The translations under genes were made by a program, and so were the position numbers. The notes under the pieces were generated by a model. That model saw only the letters and a list, made by a program, of their open reading frames with translations. It was not told the origin of the DNA and did not search any database. From assembly GCA_050246875.1 (NCBI GenBank), contig JBFWVF010000005.1:310001-374000 (forward strand): DNA of 64,000 nucleotides. The letters are read 5' to 3'. The stretch is from SHWB01 sp050246875. Its GTDB lineage: Bacteria; Pseudomonadota; Alphaproteobacteria; UBA6615. Shown piece after piece: positions 1 through 11,761 of the stretch; the first letter of the stretch is position 1; every line of letters begins with the position of its first letter.

Positions 1-1
1 T

Positions 2-277
2 CTGCAACAGGCCATTCTCACGGGCGCGCGCCTGCTCGGGGTCGACCTGTCCGCTGCCGATGCGCGTGGCGCAGATTTCACTTTCGCGTCGTTGATACGG
101 GTCGACCTGCGCGACGCCCGCCTGAGCGGAGCGGCGTTCGATTTCGCCGTGCTGCGCGAGGTCGACCTGCGCGGAGCGACCCTGGCGGATGACGCGCTGA
201 CAGCGGCGCGGCTGTGCGATGTCACGCTGCCGGACGGCACGCTCGTCGGCACGGCCTGCGGTGCCGGCAGGCGATAG
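2..277 (+). CDS. Pentapeptide-repeat protein, C-terminal part (5' end outside the window)
   Basis: The frame is open from the window edge and reads as consecutive five-residue units of the A(D/N)LXX type (for example LTGARLLGVDLSAADARGAD), which fold into a right-handed quadrilateral beta-helix. The final 25 or so residues leave the repeat and contain two Cys. The start lies upstream of the window, so the total length and any fused domain are unknown. Pentapeptide proteins have varied roles (for example gyrase protection in Qnr/MfpA) and no specific role can be read here. It converges on the tRNA-Lys gene. Confidence 0.75.
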   Translation: MQQAILTGARLLGVDLSAADARGADFTFASLIRVDLRDARLSGAAFDFAVLREVDLRGATLADDALTAARLCDVTLPDGTLVGTACGAGRR

Positions 278-316
278 CGCCGGAGCGCGCCGCTGCGGCT
301 GAACACGAGCGGGAAA

Positions 317-391
317 TGGTGGGCGCGCCGGGAATCGAACCCGGGACCTGCTGATTAAAAGTCAGTTGCTCTACCGCTGAGCTACGCGCCC
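317..391 (-). tRNA. tRNA-Lys (anticodon UUU)
   Basis: A complete cloverleaf is visible on the minus strand. The 5' GGGCGCG acceptor strand (385-391) pairs with CGCGCCC (321-327), followed by discriminator A and an encoded CCA (317-319). The D-arm AGCUCAGCGGUAGAGC, the anticodon loop CUUUUAA with UUU at 357-359, and the T-arm GGUUCGAUUCC are all present. It is the only tRNA I found in the window. Confidence 0.97.
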
Positions 392-874
392 TGCCGCCCG
401 CGACGGGCTGGCCGGCACTCCTACACCAGCTTGTCGGGCAGCGGCAACGCGCGGGGCCGGCGGCTCGGCCTGTGGCCGGCCGGCGCCCAGAAGCGGTGCC
501 AGATGCGGGCAGTCGTCGCCGGCATGGACCTTGCCGTCGCAGCGGTCGAGCAGCGCCGTGAGCCGGCGCTCGGCGGCCTGCAGGCGGGATATTTCGGCCC
601 GCAGAGCGTCATGGCGGTGCCGCAGACGGTCCCGCACGGCGCGGCAGTCGCCGGTGCCGCTTGCCGCCTGTACCAGCAGGTCGGCTATGTCCTCGACCGT
701 CAGGCCGGCCGCCCGCGCTTCCAGCACGAAGGCCAGACGCTGGCGATGCTCGTCGCCATAGATTCTCTGCCCGCCGGCAGTGCGCGCCGGTTCCGGCAGC
801 AGGCCGACCGCCTCGTAGTGGCGCAGCATGCCGACGGTACACCCGGTCGCCCTGGCGATATCGCCACGGCGCAT
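371..874 (-). CDS. MerR-family transcriptional regulator, metal- or thiol-sensor-like
   Basis: A 167-residue protein. It begins with a MerR winged helix-turn-helix (residues 1-70: GDIARATGCTVGMLRHYEAVGLL, then RIYGDEHRQRL), followed by a dimerisation coiled coil. A Cys pair follows the coil (C, nine residues, then CPHL), recalling the metal-binding loop of CueR/HmrR-type members, though the spacing is longer than in CueR. The start at 874 has a GGGAGGGG ribosome site about 7 bases upstream. The last 40 or so residues are Pro/Ala/Arg-rich and look non-conserved, and the stop codon lies inside the tRNA-Lys gene, so the original stop may have been lost. No metal-efflux gene is adjacent, so the ligand is unknown. 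Confidence 0.8.
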   Translation of the reverse strand: MRRGDIARATGCTVGMLRHYEAVGLLPEPARTAGGQRIYGDEHRQRLAFVLEARAAGLTVEDIADLLVQAASGTGDCRAVRDRLRHRHDALRAEISRLQAAERRLTALLDRCDGKVHAGDDCPHLAPLLGAGRPQAEPPAPRVAAARQAGVGVPASPSRAAGRVAQR

Positions 875-1002
875 GTCGTGCCCCTCCCGCCGCGGCGCCG
901 AATTGCCGGTCGTCCACGGCACGAACGCGATACTACCCCGGTGCCTCCGCACCGTGGGCCGAAATGTCGAAATTTTTGCAGCGAGTGCAATCCGTGGCGG
1001 TT

Positions 1003-2469
1003 TCACACGCCTCGGCGGGCGGCGGGCCGCAGAACCCGCCCGGGCCGCGCGCCGGTCGGCCTGCCGTCGCGCCAGACCGGTTCTCCGTTGACGGCGACGA
1101 GGGCGATTCCGCCGGCCGGACGGCGCGGTTCCTCGTAGGTGGCGCGGTCGGCGACCGTCGCCGGGTCGAACAGCACGAGGTCGGCCCACGCGCCGACGCG
1201 CAGCGTGCCGCGATCGGCGAGGCCGAACTCGGCGGCGGCGAGGCCGGTCATGCGGTGCACGGCGTCGGCCAGCGACAGCACGCCGCGCTCGCGCACGTAG
1301 TGGCCGAGCACGCGCGGAAACGTGCCCCACAGGCGCGGGTGCGGATGCTCGTCCGCGGGCAGGCCGTCGGAGCCGATCATGGCGTGCGGCCAGGCCAGCA
1401 CGCGCGCGACGTCGGCGTCGTCCATCAGGAAGTAGAGGGCGCCGGCCGGCTGCAGGGCGCGCGCGGCGTCGAGCGGCGCGAGGCCCATCTCGGCGGCGAT
1501 GTCAGCGAGGTCGCGGCCGGCGACCTCGGGCCGCGCCCGCGACCAGGTGACGACCGTGCGCTCGGCCGCGGCGATCATTTCCGGCAGCAGCGAGGTCGAG
1601 CCGGCGGTGTAGGGATAGACGTCGAGGCCGATCCTCTGGCCTTCGCGCAACCTGTCGAACAGCGCCAGCGTCTCGCGCGTGCGGCCCCAGTTGGCGCGGC
1701 CCATGCACTTGTGGTGCGAGACGACGGCGCGGACGCCGGCGCGCCGCCCGATCGACGCCGCCTCCTCCACCGCGTCGACCACGCCCTCGGCCTCGTTGCG
1801 GATATGGGCCGTATAGAGGCCGCCGAACGGTGCCATGGCCGATGCCACCGCCGCGACCTCGTCCTCTGTGGCGGCCCGCGCCGGCGGGTAGAATAGGCCC
1901 GAGGACAGGCCGATGGCGCCCGCCTCCATCGCCTCGCCGAGGGCCCGCTGCATGGCCGCGATCTCGTCGTCGCGCGCCGGCCGGTCGAGGCGGTCCATGG
2001 CGTCGTGGCGCAGCAGCGAGTGGCCGACCTGCACCGCGGCGTTGACCGCGGGGCCGGCCCGCTCGACCGCGGTCATGTAGGCGGCGACGTCGGCGAAGTA
2101 GTCCTCGCGCTTCGGGCCGATGAGGTCGAACGGCGCCGGCGGCACGCTCGCCTTGCGCAGCGGCGCGACCGAGATGCCGCAGTTGCCCGTCACCACGGTC
2201 GTCACGCCCTGGCTGGCCTTGGCCGGCACGCCGGGGTCGTCGATCAGGTAGCGGTCGTCGTGGGTGTGGACGTCGATGAAACCGGGCGCCAGCGTCAGGC
2301 CGGCGGCGTCGATGTCCTCGACGGCGACGGTGCGGCCGAGGTCGCCGATGGCGGCGATGCGGCCGCCGCTGACGGCGACGTCGGCGACGAAGGCCGGCGC
2401 GCCGGTGCCGTCGAGAACGGCGGCGTTGCGGACGACCAGGTCGGCACTGCCCGGCACCGGCCCGGCCAT
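1003..2469 (-). CDS. N-acyl-D-amino-acid deacylase / D-aminoacylase-family amidohydrolase
   Basis: A 488-residue metal-dependent amidohydrolase. The N-terminal beta-sandwich leads into the metal-binding HTHDD at residues 68-72. The NCGIS motif holds Cys97, the zinc-ligand Cys typical of the D-aminoacylase subgroup. SHHK and IGSDGLP further along supply the remaining ligands and the catalytic Asp. The C-terminus returns to the beta-sandwich (GTLRVGAWADLVLFDPATV). Family members remove the acyl group from N-acyl-D-amino acids. It starts 4 bases after the cyclophilin stop and is probably co-transcribed with gyrA-coaD-cyclophilin upstream. Exact substrate specificity cannot be read from sequence. 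Confidence 0.88.
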   Translation of the reverse strand: MAGPVPGSADLVVRNAAVLDGTGAPAFVADVAVSGGRIAAIGDLGRTVAVEDIDAAGLTLAPGFIDVHTHDDRYLIDDPGVPAKASQGVTTVVTGNCGISVAPLRKASVPPAPFDLIGPKREDYFADVAAYMTAVERAGPAVNAAVQVGHSLLRHDAMDRLDRPARDDEIAAMQRALGEAMEAGAIGLSSGLFYPPARAATEDEVAAVASAMAPFGGLYTAHIRNEAEGVVDAVEEAASIGRRAGVRAVVSHHKCMGRANWGRTRETLALFDRLREGQRIGLDVYPYTAGSTSLLPEMIAAAERTVVTWSRARPEVAGRDLADIAAEMGLAPLDAARALQPAGALYFLMDDADVARVLAWPHAMIGSDGLPADEHPHPRLWGTFPRVLGHYVRERGVLSLADAVHRMTGLAAAEFGLADRGTLRVGAWADLVLFDPATVADRATYEEPRRPAGGIALVAVNGEPVWRDGRPTGARPGRVLRPAARRGV

Positions 2470-2473
2470 CGGC

Positions 2474-3082
2474 CTACTCCTTCGTGTCGGCCGGCCGCAT
2501 CTTCACGATGCGGTCGGGATCGGCGTGCCCCTCGCCGCGCTTCAGGGCATCGACATGCTCCATGCCCTCGGTGACGCGGCCCCAGATGGTGTACTGGCCG
2601 TCGAGGAAGTTGGAGTCGGCCAGCACGATGAAGAACTGGCTGTCGGCGCTGTTCGGGTCGGCGGTCCGCGCCATCGAGACGGCGCCGCGGACATGCTTCT
2701 CCGTCTGCGAGAACTCGGCCGGGATCTTCTGCCCGGAGCCGCCGCGCCCGGTGCCCGTCGGGTCGCCGCCCTGGGCGACGAAGCCCTCGACCACGCGATG
2801 GAACGCCACGCCGTCGTAGAAACCCTGGGCGGCCAGCTCGGTGATGCGGGCGACATGCTTCGGCGCCACCTCGGGCAGCAGCTCGATGGTCACCCGTCCA
2901 CCGGGCAGGTCCATGTACAGCATGGGGCGTTCCTTCGTTGTCTCTGCGGTGGCCGCGGCGGGTTCCGCCGGCGCGATGCTGTCGAGGTAGTCCATCAGCT
3001 TCAGCGTGCCGAAGGCGAGGACGGCCAGCACCGTACCGATGACGAGGCCACGCAGGAAGACCCTGCCGAACAGCGACCCCAT
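2474..3082 (-). CDS. Membrane-anchored cyclophilin-type peptidyl-prolyl isomerase
   Basis: A 202-residue protein with one N-terminal membrane segment (about residues 9-29), a short Ala/Glu linker, and a bacterial cyclophilin domain from about residue 53. Visible cyclophilin signatures are FHRVV, QGGDPTGTG, GAVSMART, NSADSQFFI and LDGQYTIWGRV. It would catalyse cis-trans isomerisation of Xaa-Pro bonds, here probably on the periplasmic face. Many alphaproteobacteria carry soluble cyclophilins next to coaD, so the anchor is a variation; an internal Met at about residue 54 could give a soluble form. It lies 11 bases downstream of coaD. Confidence 0.92.
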   Translation of the reverse strand: MGSLFGRVFLRGLVIGTVLAVLAFGTLKLMDYLDSIAPAEPAAATAETTKERPMLYMDLPGGRVTIELLPEVAPKHVARITELAAQGFYDGVAFHRVVEGFVAQGGDPTGTGRGGSGQKIPAEFSQTEKHVRGAVSMARTADPNSADSQFFIVLADSNFLDGQYTIWGRVTEGMEHVDALKRGEGHADPDRIVKMRPADTKE

Positions 3083-3093
3083 GGCGCGCGGCC

Positions 3094-3620
3094 CTACTGG
3101 TTGACGGCGGCGCGCGCCGCCTGGCCGAACCGCTCGCGCACCCGTGTCGCCACGCGGGCCGACACGAAGCTGGTGATGTCGCCGCCCAGCGCGGCGATCT
3201 CCTTGACCAGGCGCGAGGCGATGAAGTGCTGGCGTTCCGAAGCCATCAGGAACACCGTCTCGACGTCGGGGTTGAGGCGGGCGTTCATGCCGGCCATCTG
3301 GAACTCGTACTCGAAATCGGAGACGGCGCGCAGGCCGCGGATGATGCAGCGCGCCTTGTTGCGGACCGCGAAGTCCATCAGCAGGCAGTCGAAGGGCTGC
3401 ACCGTGATGCGGTCGCGCATGCCGTCGGGCATGTTGGCGATCTCGGTGCTGACCATCTCGACGCGCTCGTCGAGGTCGAACAGCGGCCCCTTGCCGGCGT
3501 TGACCGCGACGCCGACGACCAGCCGGTCGACCACGCGCGCGGCGCGCTGGATGATGTCGATATGTCCGTTGGTGATGGGGTCGAAAGTCCCCGGGTAGAC
3601 GCCGATGCGCAGCGCGCTCG

Positions 3621-3624
<4 letters not shown>
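3094..3624 (-). CDS. coaD: Phosphopantetheine adenylyltransferase
   Basis: A 176-residue protein of normal family length. It transfers AMP from ATP to 4'-phosphopantetheine, the penultimate step of coenzyme A synthesis. The nucleotidyltransferase motif GTFDPITNGHIDI (T/HxGH) is at residues 12-24. The IIRGLRAVSDFEYEFQMAGMN segment and the ASERQHFIASRLVKEIA segment are typical of CoaD. The start codon overlaps the gyrA stop (ATGA, 3621-3624), implying translational coupling to gyrase. Confidence 0.97.
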
Positions 3625-6458
<2,834 letters not shown>

Positions 6459-6738
6459 CGCTTTTGAATCAATCGCTTGTGGCGGAAACCTGAAGTGCCT
6501 TGACGGCTCTTGTGCGGCGCCGTTTTTGCGGCGCACAAAGACTAGCCGATTCCGCGCGGCCGGGCAACGGAATGACAGTCCCGTTGCAGGCCGTTTCGGC
6601 TGCTGGAACGGCCTGCCCGGCACCCGCCGGCGGGCCCGCACCATGCGCGGGCGACGACGCTGCCGTGCCCAGCCGGCGCGTGCGAGAAGGTTGCGGTCAT
6701 TGTTAGAAATGCAAGGCTTGGTCGTGGCGCAGGAGGCG

Positions 6739-7575
6739 ATGGTGACAGTGGCACGATGGACCGCTGGCGCGTTGCTGGCACTGGCGCTGGCGGCTGCGGC
6801 CGTGCCGGCGGCGGCGCAGCAGAAGGTGCTGCACGGCGTCCAGCCGGTGCAGCAGCACACTCATGTCTGGTGCTGGCTCGCCGTCGGCGAGATGGTCTTC
6901 CGCCACTACGGCATCCCGACGGCGAACCACACGCCGCATCCGGCGGCCTACCAGTGCGGCATCATCGGCTCGCTCGCCTACCAGCCGCCGAATGTTCATC
7001 CTTGCGTCAACAACTGCGGTCTCTGCACCGTGCCGGCCGGCAGCGCCGCCGGCGTCGTCGACATGCTGCGCCGCTACCCGGTGCGCGCCGGCGGCCCCTT
7101 CATCGATACCGTCTACCGGCCGCAGCCGCTCTCCATGCAGGAGGTACGGGCCGAGATCGACGCCGGCAACCCGGTCATCGTCGGCATTTCGCCGTCCGGC
7201 CGGCCGCCGATGATTTCCTCCGAGCACGTCGCCGTCATCGCCGGCTACGACCTCGGCGCGGGCCGCGTACTGGTGCACGACCCCTACCCGTTCGCCGGCC
7301 CCTGGGCCAATCCCTATCTCCCGGCCGGGGCGCAGCAGGCAGGCCCGTTGAGCTACTGGATCGACATCGCGGCGCTGGTCGCGCAACTGCAATGGCGCGA
7401 GACCTTCACGCTGCGGCGGATCCAGCGTTCGCTGCCGGCGCATTGCTGCGTTGCCGGTGGCCGCTATGGCCCCTTTCCCAACCCGGATGCCGTCGGCACA
7501 GGCATGGACCAGGGCGAGATGTGCTACGTCACCGACGGCTGGGGCCGGGCCCATTTCGGCCAGGCCTGCTTCTAG
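6739..7575 (+). CDS. Secreted papain-like cysteine protease
   Basis: A 278-residue protein with a signal peptide (hydrophobic core 8-22, likely cleavage after AAA at 26). The mature part looks like a C39-like/C70-like papain fold: Cys45 in HVWCWLAVGEM, His163 in SEHVAVIAGYD, and Asp181 in VHDPYP form a plausible triad. The rest is Cys-rich (NNCGLC, CC, and two more), suggesting disulfides and extracytoplasmic location. AGGAGG lies just before the ATG at 6739; an upstream ATG at 6709 or the GTG at 6742 are alternatives. It stands alone, divergent from gyrA and convergent with the nfeD gene. Substrate unknown. Confidence 0.72.
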   Translation: MVTVARWTAGALLALALAAAAVPAAAQQKVLHGVQPVQQHTHVWCWLAVGEMVFRHYGIPTANHTPHPAAYQCGIIGSLAYQPPNVHPCVNNCGLCTVPAGSAAGVVDMLRRYPVRAGGPFIDTVYRPQPLSMQEVRAEIDAGNPVIVGISPSGRPPMISSEHVAVIAGYDLGAGRVLVHDPYPFAGPWANPYLPAGAQQAGPLSYWIDIAALVAQLQWRETFTLRRIQRSLPAHCCVAGGRYGPFPNPDAVGTGMDQGEMCYVTDGWGRAHFGQACF

Positions 7576-7634
7576 GGCACAGGCTTTCGCCCGCCGGTGC
7601 GGAATGCCGGGCGCCCCGGACCGCGATTGAGGCC

Positions 7635-8114
7635 CTACACCGTCTCCGCGCGCACGGTCAGTGTCGCGCCGTCGTTGCCGGTGACGACGACATGGGCGCC
7701 GGCCGGCAGATCGGCGTCGCCCTCGGCGGCCACCTGCCACCAGGAATCGTCGACGCGGGCGCGCCCGCGCCCGCCGATCAGCGCCTCGTCGAGCCGCAGG
7801 TGGCGGCCGATATAGGCGGCGCCGCGCCGGTTGAGTGTGCTTTCGACGCCCGCCGGGCTGCCGCGGCGGCGGCGGATCCAGGACTGCACCGCGACCGACA
7901 GCGCCACCGACAGGGCGGCGAAGGCCAGCAGTTGCAGCCGCCAGTCGAGGTCCGGCCAGGCCAGCAGCAGCGCGCCGACGGCGATGGCGGCAAGGCCGGG
8001 GCCGAGCAGGAACATCGTGGTTGCCAGCATCTCGGCGACGACGAGCAGGAGGCCGAGCGCCCACCAGTGCCAGAAGGCGACGTCGCCCCACATCCAGGCG
8101 ATCAGCTCGTCCAT
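7635..8114 (-). CDS. NfeD-family membrane protein
   Basis: A 159-residue protein with three to four hydrophobic segments in the first 85 residues, followed by a C-terminal OB-fold-like NfeD domain (RGAAYIGRHLRLDEALIGGRGRARVDDSWWQV). This is the short NfeD form without the ClpP-like protease domain. It follows the SPFH/stomatin gene by 15 bases; NfeD and stomatin are a classic gene pair, thought to act together in membrane microdomain organisation or membrane quality control. Confidence 0.93.
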   Translation of the reverse strand: MDELIAWMWGDVAFWHWWALGLLLVVAEMLATTMFLLGPGLAAIAVGALLLAWPDLDWRLQLLAFAALSVALSVAVQSWIRRRRGSPAGVESTLNRRGAAYIGRHLRLDEALIGGRGRARVDDSWWQVAAEGDADLPAGAHVVVTGNDGATLTVRAETV

Positions 8115-8129
8115 CGTCCGCCGCTCCGC

Positions 8130-9068
8130 TCAGGCGCCGTCGGGGCGCAGCGCGCTCTTCGCCAGCTCGGCGATGCCGCCGAGGCTGCCGAGCACGCCCG
8201 TCGCTTCGATCGGCAGCATGAGGACCTTCTGGTTCGGCGCGGCGGCCAGCTTCTCCAGCGCCTCGACGTAGCGCAGCGCGACGAAGTAGTTCACCGCCTG
8301 CACGCCGCCGCGGCCGATCGCCTCCGACACCACGGTGGTGGCGCGCGCCTCCGCCTCGGCGGCGCGCTCGCGCGCCTCGGCGTCGCGGAAGGCGGCCTCG
8401 CGGCGGCCCTCGGCCTCGAGGATAGCTCCCTGCTTCTCGCCCTCGGCGCGCAGGATGGCGGCCTGCTTGGCGCCCTCGGCGGTGAGGATCTCGGCGCGCT
8501 TCTCGCGCTCGGCCTTCATCTGGCGGGCCATCGAGGCGACGAGGTCGGCGGGCGGCGACAGGTCCTTGATCTCGATGCGCGTGACCTTGAGGCCCCACGG
8601 CCTCGTGGCGTTGTCGATGACGCGCAGCAGGCGGTCGTTGATGTCGTCGCGCTTGGACAGCACGTCGTCGAGCGCCATCGAGCCGATGACGGTGCGGATG
8701 TTGGTCATCGAGAGGTTGACGACGGCGAGTTCGAGGTTGTCGACCTCGTAGGCCGCCTGCGCCGCGTCGACCACCTGGTAGAACACCACGCCGTCGCAGG
8801 TGACGGTGGCGTTGTCGAGGGTGATGACGTCCTGCGAGGGGATGTCGAGCACCGTCTCGCGCATCGACACCTTGCGGCCGACCGCGTCGACCACCGGGAT
8901 GATGAGGTTGAGGCCGGGCTTGAGGGTGTGCGTGTAGCGGCCGAAACGCTCGACCGTCCATTCCTCCGACTGCGGCACCGCGCGGATGCCGCGGAAGACG
9001 AGGAACAGCGCCAGCACGACAGCGGCGGCGACGAAGATGAGGTACCCGCTCGGCGCGAACTCGCCCAT
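8130..9068 (-). CDS. SPFH/stomatin-family protein (QmcA-like)
   Basis: A 312-residue protein with one N-terminal membrane segment (about 9-27), an SPFH (band 7) domain (about 29-210: VPQSEEWTVERFGRYTHTL, then a stretch containing DVITLDNATVTCDGVVFYQV), and a long Ala/Glu/Lys/Arg-rich helix built from repeated AEGEKQ-like units that should form coiled coils in the oligomer. The C-terminus NYFVALRYVEAL is typical of the QmcA/paraslipin group. The ATG at 9068 is preferred over the adjacent GTG at 9071. It forms a two-gene unit with nfeD downstream. Confidence 0.94.
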   Translation of the reverse strand: MGEFAPSGYLIFVAAAVVLALFLVFRGIRAVPQSEEWTVERFGRYTHTLKPGLNLIIPVVDAVGRKVSMRETVLDIPSQDVITLDNATVTCDGVVFYQVVDAAQAAYEVDNLELAVVNLSMTNIRTVIGSMALDDVLSKRDDINDRLLRVIDNATRPWGLKVTRIEIKDLSPPADLVASMARQMKAEREKRAEILTAEGAKQAAILRAEGEKQGAILEAEGRREAAFRDAEARERAAEAEARATTVVSEAIGRGGVQAVNYFVALRYVEALEKLAAAPNQKVLMLPIEATGVLGSLGGIAELAKSALRPDGA

Positions 9069-9142
9069 CACCAGCCCTCCGGTTGCGGGCGACCGCCCTG
9101 CCCGAATCTAGGGATGCGGAACCTCTGCTACAATGTAATCCG

Positions 9143-9637
9143 TCACCACGTCGGGCGCGCGATCATCAGCCAGAAGATGGCGAGCACGGCGGCGAAGGCC
9201 GGCCAGCCGAGCAGGAACCAGAGCCTCGCCAGCCGGTGGAAGCGTGCGGGCAGCGGCGCGCCCGTGGCGCAGGCCAGTTCCGCGAGGTCGCGCATCGCGA
9301 TCTGGATGCGGACGACCGGCAGCCAGCAGGCACCGGCGACGAGGTAGAGCCCCAGTGCCGCAATGATCCAGCCATCGGTCAGGTCGTAGCCGGCCGTGTG
9401 CGCCAGCAAGGCTCCGCTCACCGGCTGGACGGCGACGGCGCTCGCCGTGAACAGCCAGTCGGCCCGCACGACGAGACGGGCCACACCGTATACGAATGCC
9501 GCGTCCCGGCTCTGCACCGCCGAAAACATGAAGAACGCGATCGCCGCACCGCTGCCGAGCAGGACGGCGGCGCCCACGAGGTGGATCAGCTTCAGGGCAA
9601 GATAGGCGCCGTTCCCGTCCACGACCGGGTCTCCCAT
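9143..9637 (-). CDS. DUF2269-like integral membrane protein
   Basis: A 164-residue protein with four hydrophobic segments (about 12-37, 45-68, 85-110, 140-160). LKLIHLVGAAVLLGSGAAIAF and the GWIIAALGLYLVAGACWLPVV segment resemble the DUF2269 family of predicted membrane proteins, whose function is unknown. It is divergent from the DCC-family gene, with starts about 50 bases apart, so the two may share a control region. Confidence 0.65.
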   Translation of the reverse strand: MGDPVVDGNGAYLALKLIHLVGAAVLLGSGAAIAFFMFSAVQSRDAAFVYGVARLVVRADWLFTASAVAVQPVSGALLAHTAGYDLTDGWIIAALGLYLVAGACWLPVVRIQIAMRDLAELACATGAPLPARFHRLARLWFLLGWPAFAAVLAIFWLMIARPTW

Positions 9638-9687
9638 CCCAGGCAGCCGTGCCGCCGTGTATAGTCGGCACCGAGGAGTCCGGCACC

Positions 9688-10116
9688 ATGTCCGAGGACG
9701 GCCCCGTCATCCTCTTCGACGGCGTCTGCCATCTGTGCAGCGGCGGCGTCGTGTGGCTGGCGCGACGCGACCCGGGCGGCGTCATGCGCTTCGCGCCCAT
9801 GCAGTCGGACGCCGCCCGCAGGCTGCTGGCGCCGCTGGGCATCGACCCCGGCGACATGGCGAGCTGGCTGCTGCTCGAGGGTGGCCGGGTCTGGCGACGT
9901 TCCGGCGCGGCGCTGCGCCTCGTGCGGTACCTGCCCTGGTACTGGCGCTGGCTCGGCCTCGTCCGCCTGCTGCCGGAGGGCTGGCGCGATGGCCTCTACG
10001 ACCTTCTGGCGCGCAACCGCTACCGCTGGTTCGGCAAGCGTTCGGTCTGCTTCGCACCCGATGCGGCGCTGTCGGCGAAGTTTCTCGAAGGGTCGGTCTC
10101 GAGCCAGCCGCGATAG
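9688..10116 (+). CDS. DCC-family thiol-disulfide oxidoreductase-like protein (DUF393)
   Basis: A 142-residue protein with the family-defining DxxCxxC motif (LFDGVCHLCSGGV) near its N-terminus, then the RFAPMQSDAARRLL segment and a C-terminal RNRYRWFG. The motif implies a thioredoxin-like redox fold, but no substrate is established for the family. ATG at 9688 is preceded by GAGGAG at 9673-9678; an upstream in-frame start (9649) is less likely. Its 3' end runs convergently about 97 bases into the DUF4166 reading frame on the other strand. Confidence 0.82.
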   Translation: MSEDGPVILFDGVCHLCSGGVVWLARRDPGGVMRFAPMQSDAARRLLAPLGIDPGDMASWLLLEGGRVWRRSGAALRLVRYLPWYWRWLGLVRLLPEGWRDGLYDLLARNRYRWFGKRSVCFAPDAALSAKFLEGSVSSQPR

Positions 10117-11741
10117 GAAATTGTGGCCAGGCCGAATGGAAACGTCGCGGCGACGTCGAAGCGATAGAGGCTGCCGTCGGCGCGTTCGTGTGCCGCGATC
10201 CGTGGCGCCAGTCGGCGCGGCAGTGGCAGGCCCGCCAATCGGGTACCGAGGTGTTGCCAGATGATCCGCTCGGCAGCGATGTCGAGGCGGAAGCGGAAGC
10301 AGAGCGGGCCGACGCGCTCGGTGAAGCAGGCGGGATCGCCCCTGTCGGGCATCAGCGTGCTGCGGAAGCGGTCGGCCCCGAAGTGGCGCGTCCACACCTC
10401 GCCGTCTCCTGCCGGCGCGCGGCGGAAAGCGAAGGGTATGGCGGTCGCGGTGCGCGGAAATCCGGCAAGCCGGGCAGCGAGCCGACCGGGCGCGGAGCCG
10501 GTGACGAGTAAATCGGCCTGACCGGCCGTGGCATCGCCGGCGCCGCCGCAGCGGACAGCGCGCAGCGGACCGGCCAGCCGCGCCGCCGCGTCGGCGGGAA
10601 TGCCCGTGCCGGCGAGTGGATCGATCGTCTCTGTCGTCGCGGCCGCGATGTCGAGATCGGCCACCTCGGCCAGGAACTCTGCCGGCGTGAAGGCGCCAAG
10701 GCAGGCCCGCGCGCCCGGCGGTACCGCTCCGGCCAGCATCTTGCGTGCGACAATGACGGCCGGCATGGCCGGGATGAAGGGACCGTGGCCGCTGCCGGCG
10801 AAAAGCGTCCAGCGGCGCCGGACATGTCGCCCGGCCGCATCGTGTCCGCTCACATCGACGACCATCGCGCCGCGATCGCCGCCAATGACATTGCCAGCCT
10901 GCGCCAGCCGGATGGCGGCGCGGGCAAGCACGGCGCCGCTGCGCAGCAGTCCGAGGCGCACCGCCCAGGCGATCGCAGCCATTCCCGCCTGCGTCGACGG
11001 CAGTTCGAGGCCGGCGTGGAAGGTGCAGGTGCGGACACCGGCGTAACGGTCGGGAAACAGCGCGAGGTCCGGCACGTCGCAGACGGCCGCGCGGCGGCGC
11101 CCGAGCCCCGGCACGGAGACGGCCCGTGTGCCGAGCCAGCCGTGGCGGCGGCGCTAGGCGCCATCCTCCCACACCAGGATCGGCTGGCCCGCCATGCCCA
11201 GCACGGCGCGCATCACCGCCGGCCCCCTCTCCTGTCGGTGACCGGGCAGGATGGCGGTGCGGACGGCCTCGACGGCCAGGCCTGTGGCGAGTTCGTCGGC
11301 GACGGCGCTGGTCAGGCCGGGGACGCTGCTGGCGCCGCTGACGACGGCCACCCCGGCGGCGCGGGCGGCGGCATCGAGCGTGCCGATGCCGGCCACGAAG
11401 TCGCGTCCGTCGGCGATGTCGACATGGCTGGCGCCGGCGGCGATGGCGGCTTCCGGAATGCGGTAGTCGCGCCCCTGGAACGGCCCCGTCGCGTCGACCA
11501 CAACCGTGGGCGCCAAGGCTCGCAGCCGGTCGCCAAGGCCCGCATCGTGGATGTCGAGGACGGCGACGGCGACCCGAGCCGCGGGCCTTGCGGCGCGAAT
11601 GGCCGACGCTGCGGCATCGAGGCTCGATACCGTGCGGCCGGCGAGAACGACCTCGACGCCCGGCTCGCGCGCCAGACGTTCGGCGATGGTGCGGCCAAAC
11701 ACACCGGCACCACCGAGAACGAGAGCCCGGCGGCCGGCCAT
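10020..11741 (-). pseudogene. Saccharopine-dehydrogenase-like / DUF4166 fusion gene interrupted by one in-frame TAG
   Basis: The 5' half (11154-11741, 195 codons) is a Rossmann NAD(P)-binding domain (RALVLGGAGVFGRTIAERLA, VVVDATGPFQGRDY) of the saccharopine dehydrogenase type. It stops at a TAG (11154-11156) right after PILVWEDGA. The same frame continues without another stop into RRRHGWLG, then PGLGRRRAAVCDVPDLALFPDRY, and ends with a DUF4166 domain (WTRHFGADRFRSTL to YRGWLE). Related proteins are single chains of about 550-570 residues, and I recall a Trp commonly near VWxDGxW, so a TGG-to-TAG change is the simplest explanation. A GTG at 11114 could restart the second half. The whole could be a recent pseudogene, two polypeptides, or a sequencing error. 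Confidence 0.72.
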
Positions 11742-11761
11742 CGTTCAGGCGCGGGCGGCGC

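Noticed and set aside
371..1330. A 319-residue extended MerR reading frame
   Set aside because: The first half is antisense to nothing conserved and Arg-rich; the MerR domain begins with its own ATG and ribosome site at 874.
11154..11156. TAG decoded as pyrrolysine
   Set aside because: Pyrrolysine use is not expected in this group and no supporting gene is seen; a Trp-to-stop mutation is simpler.
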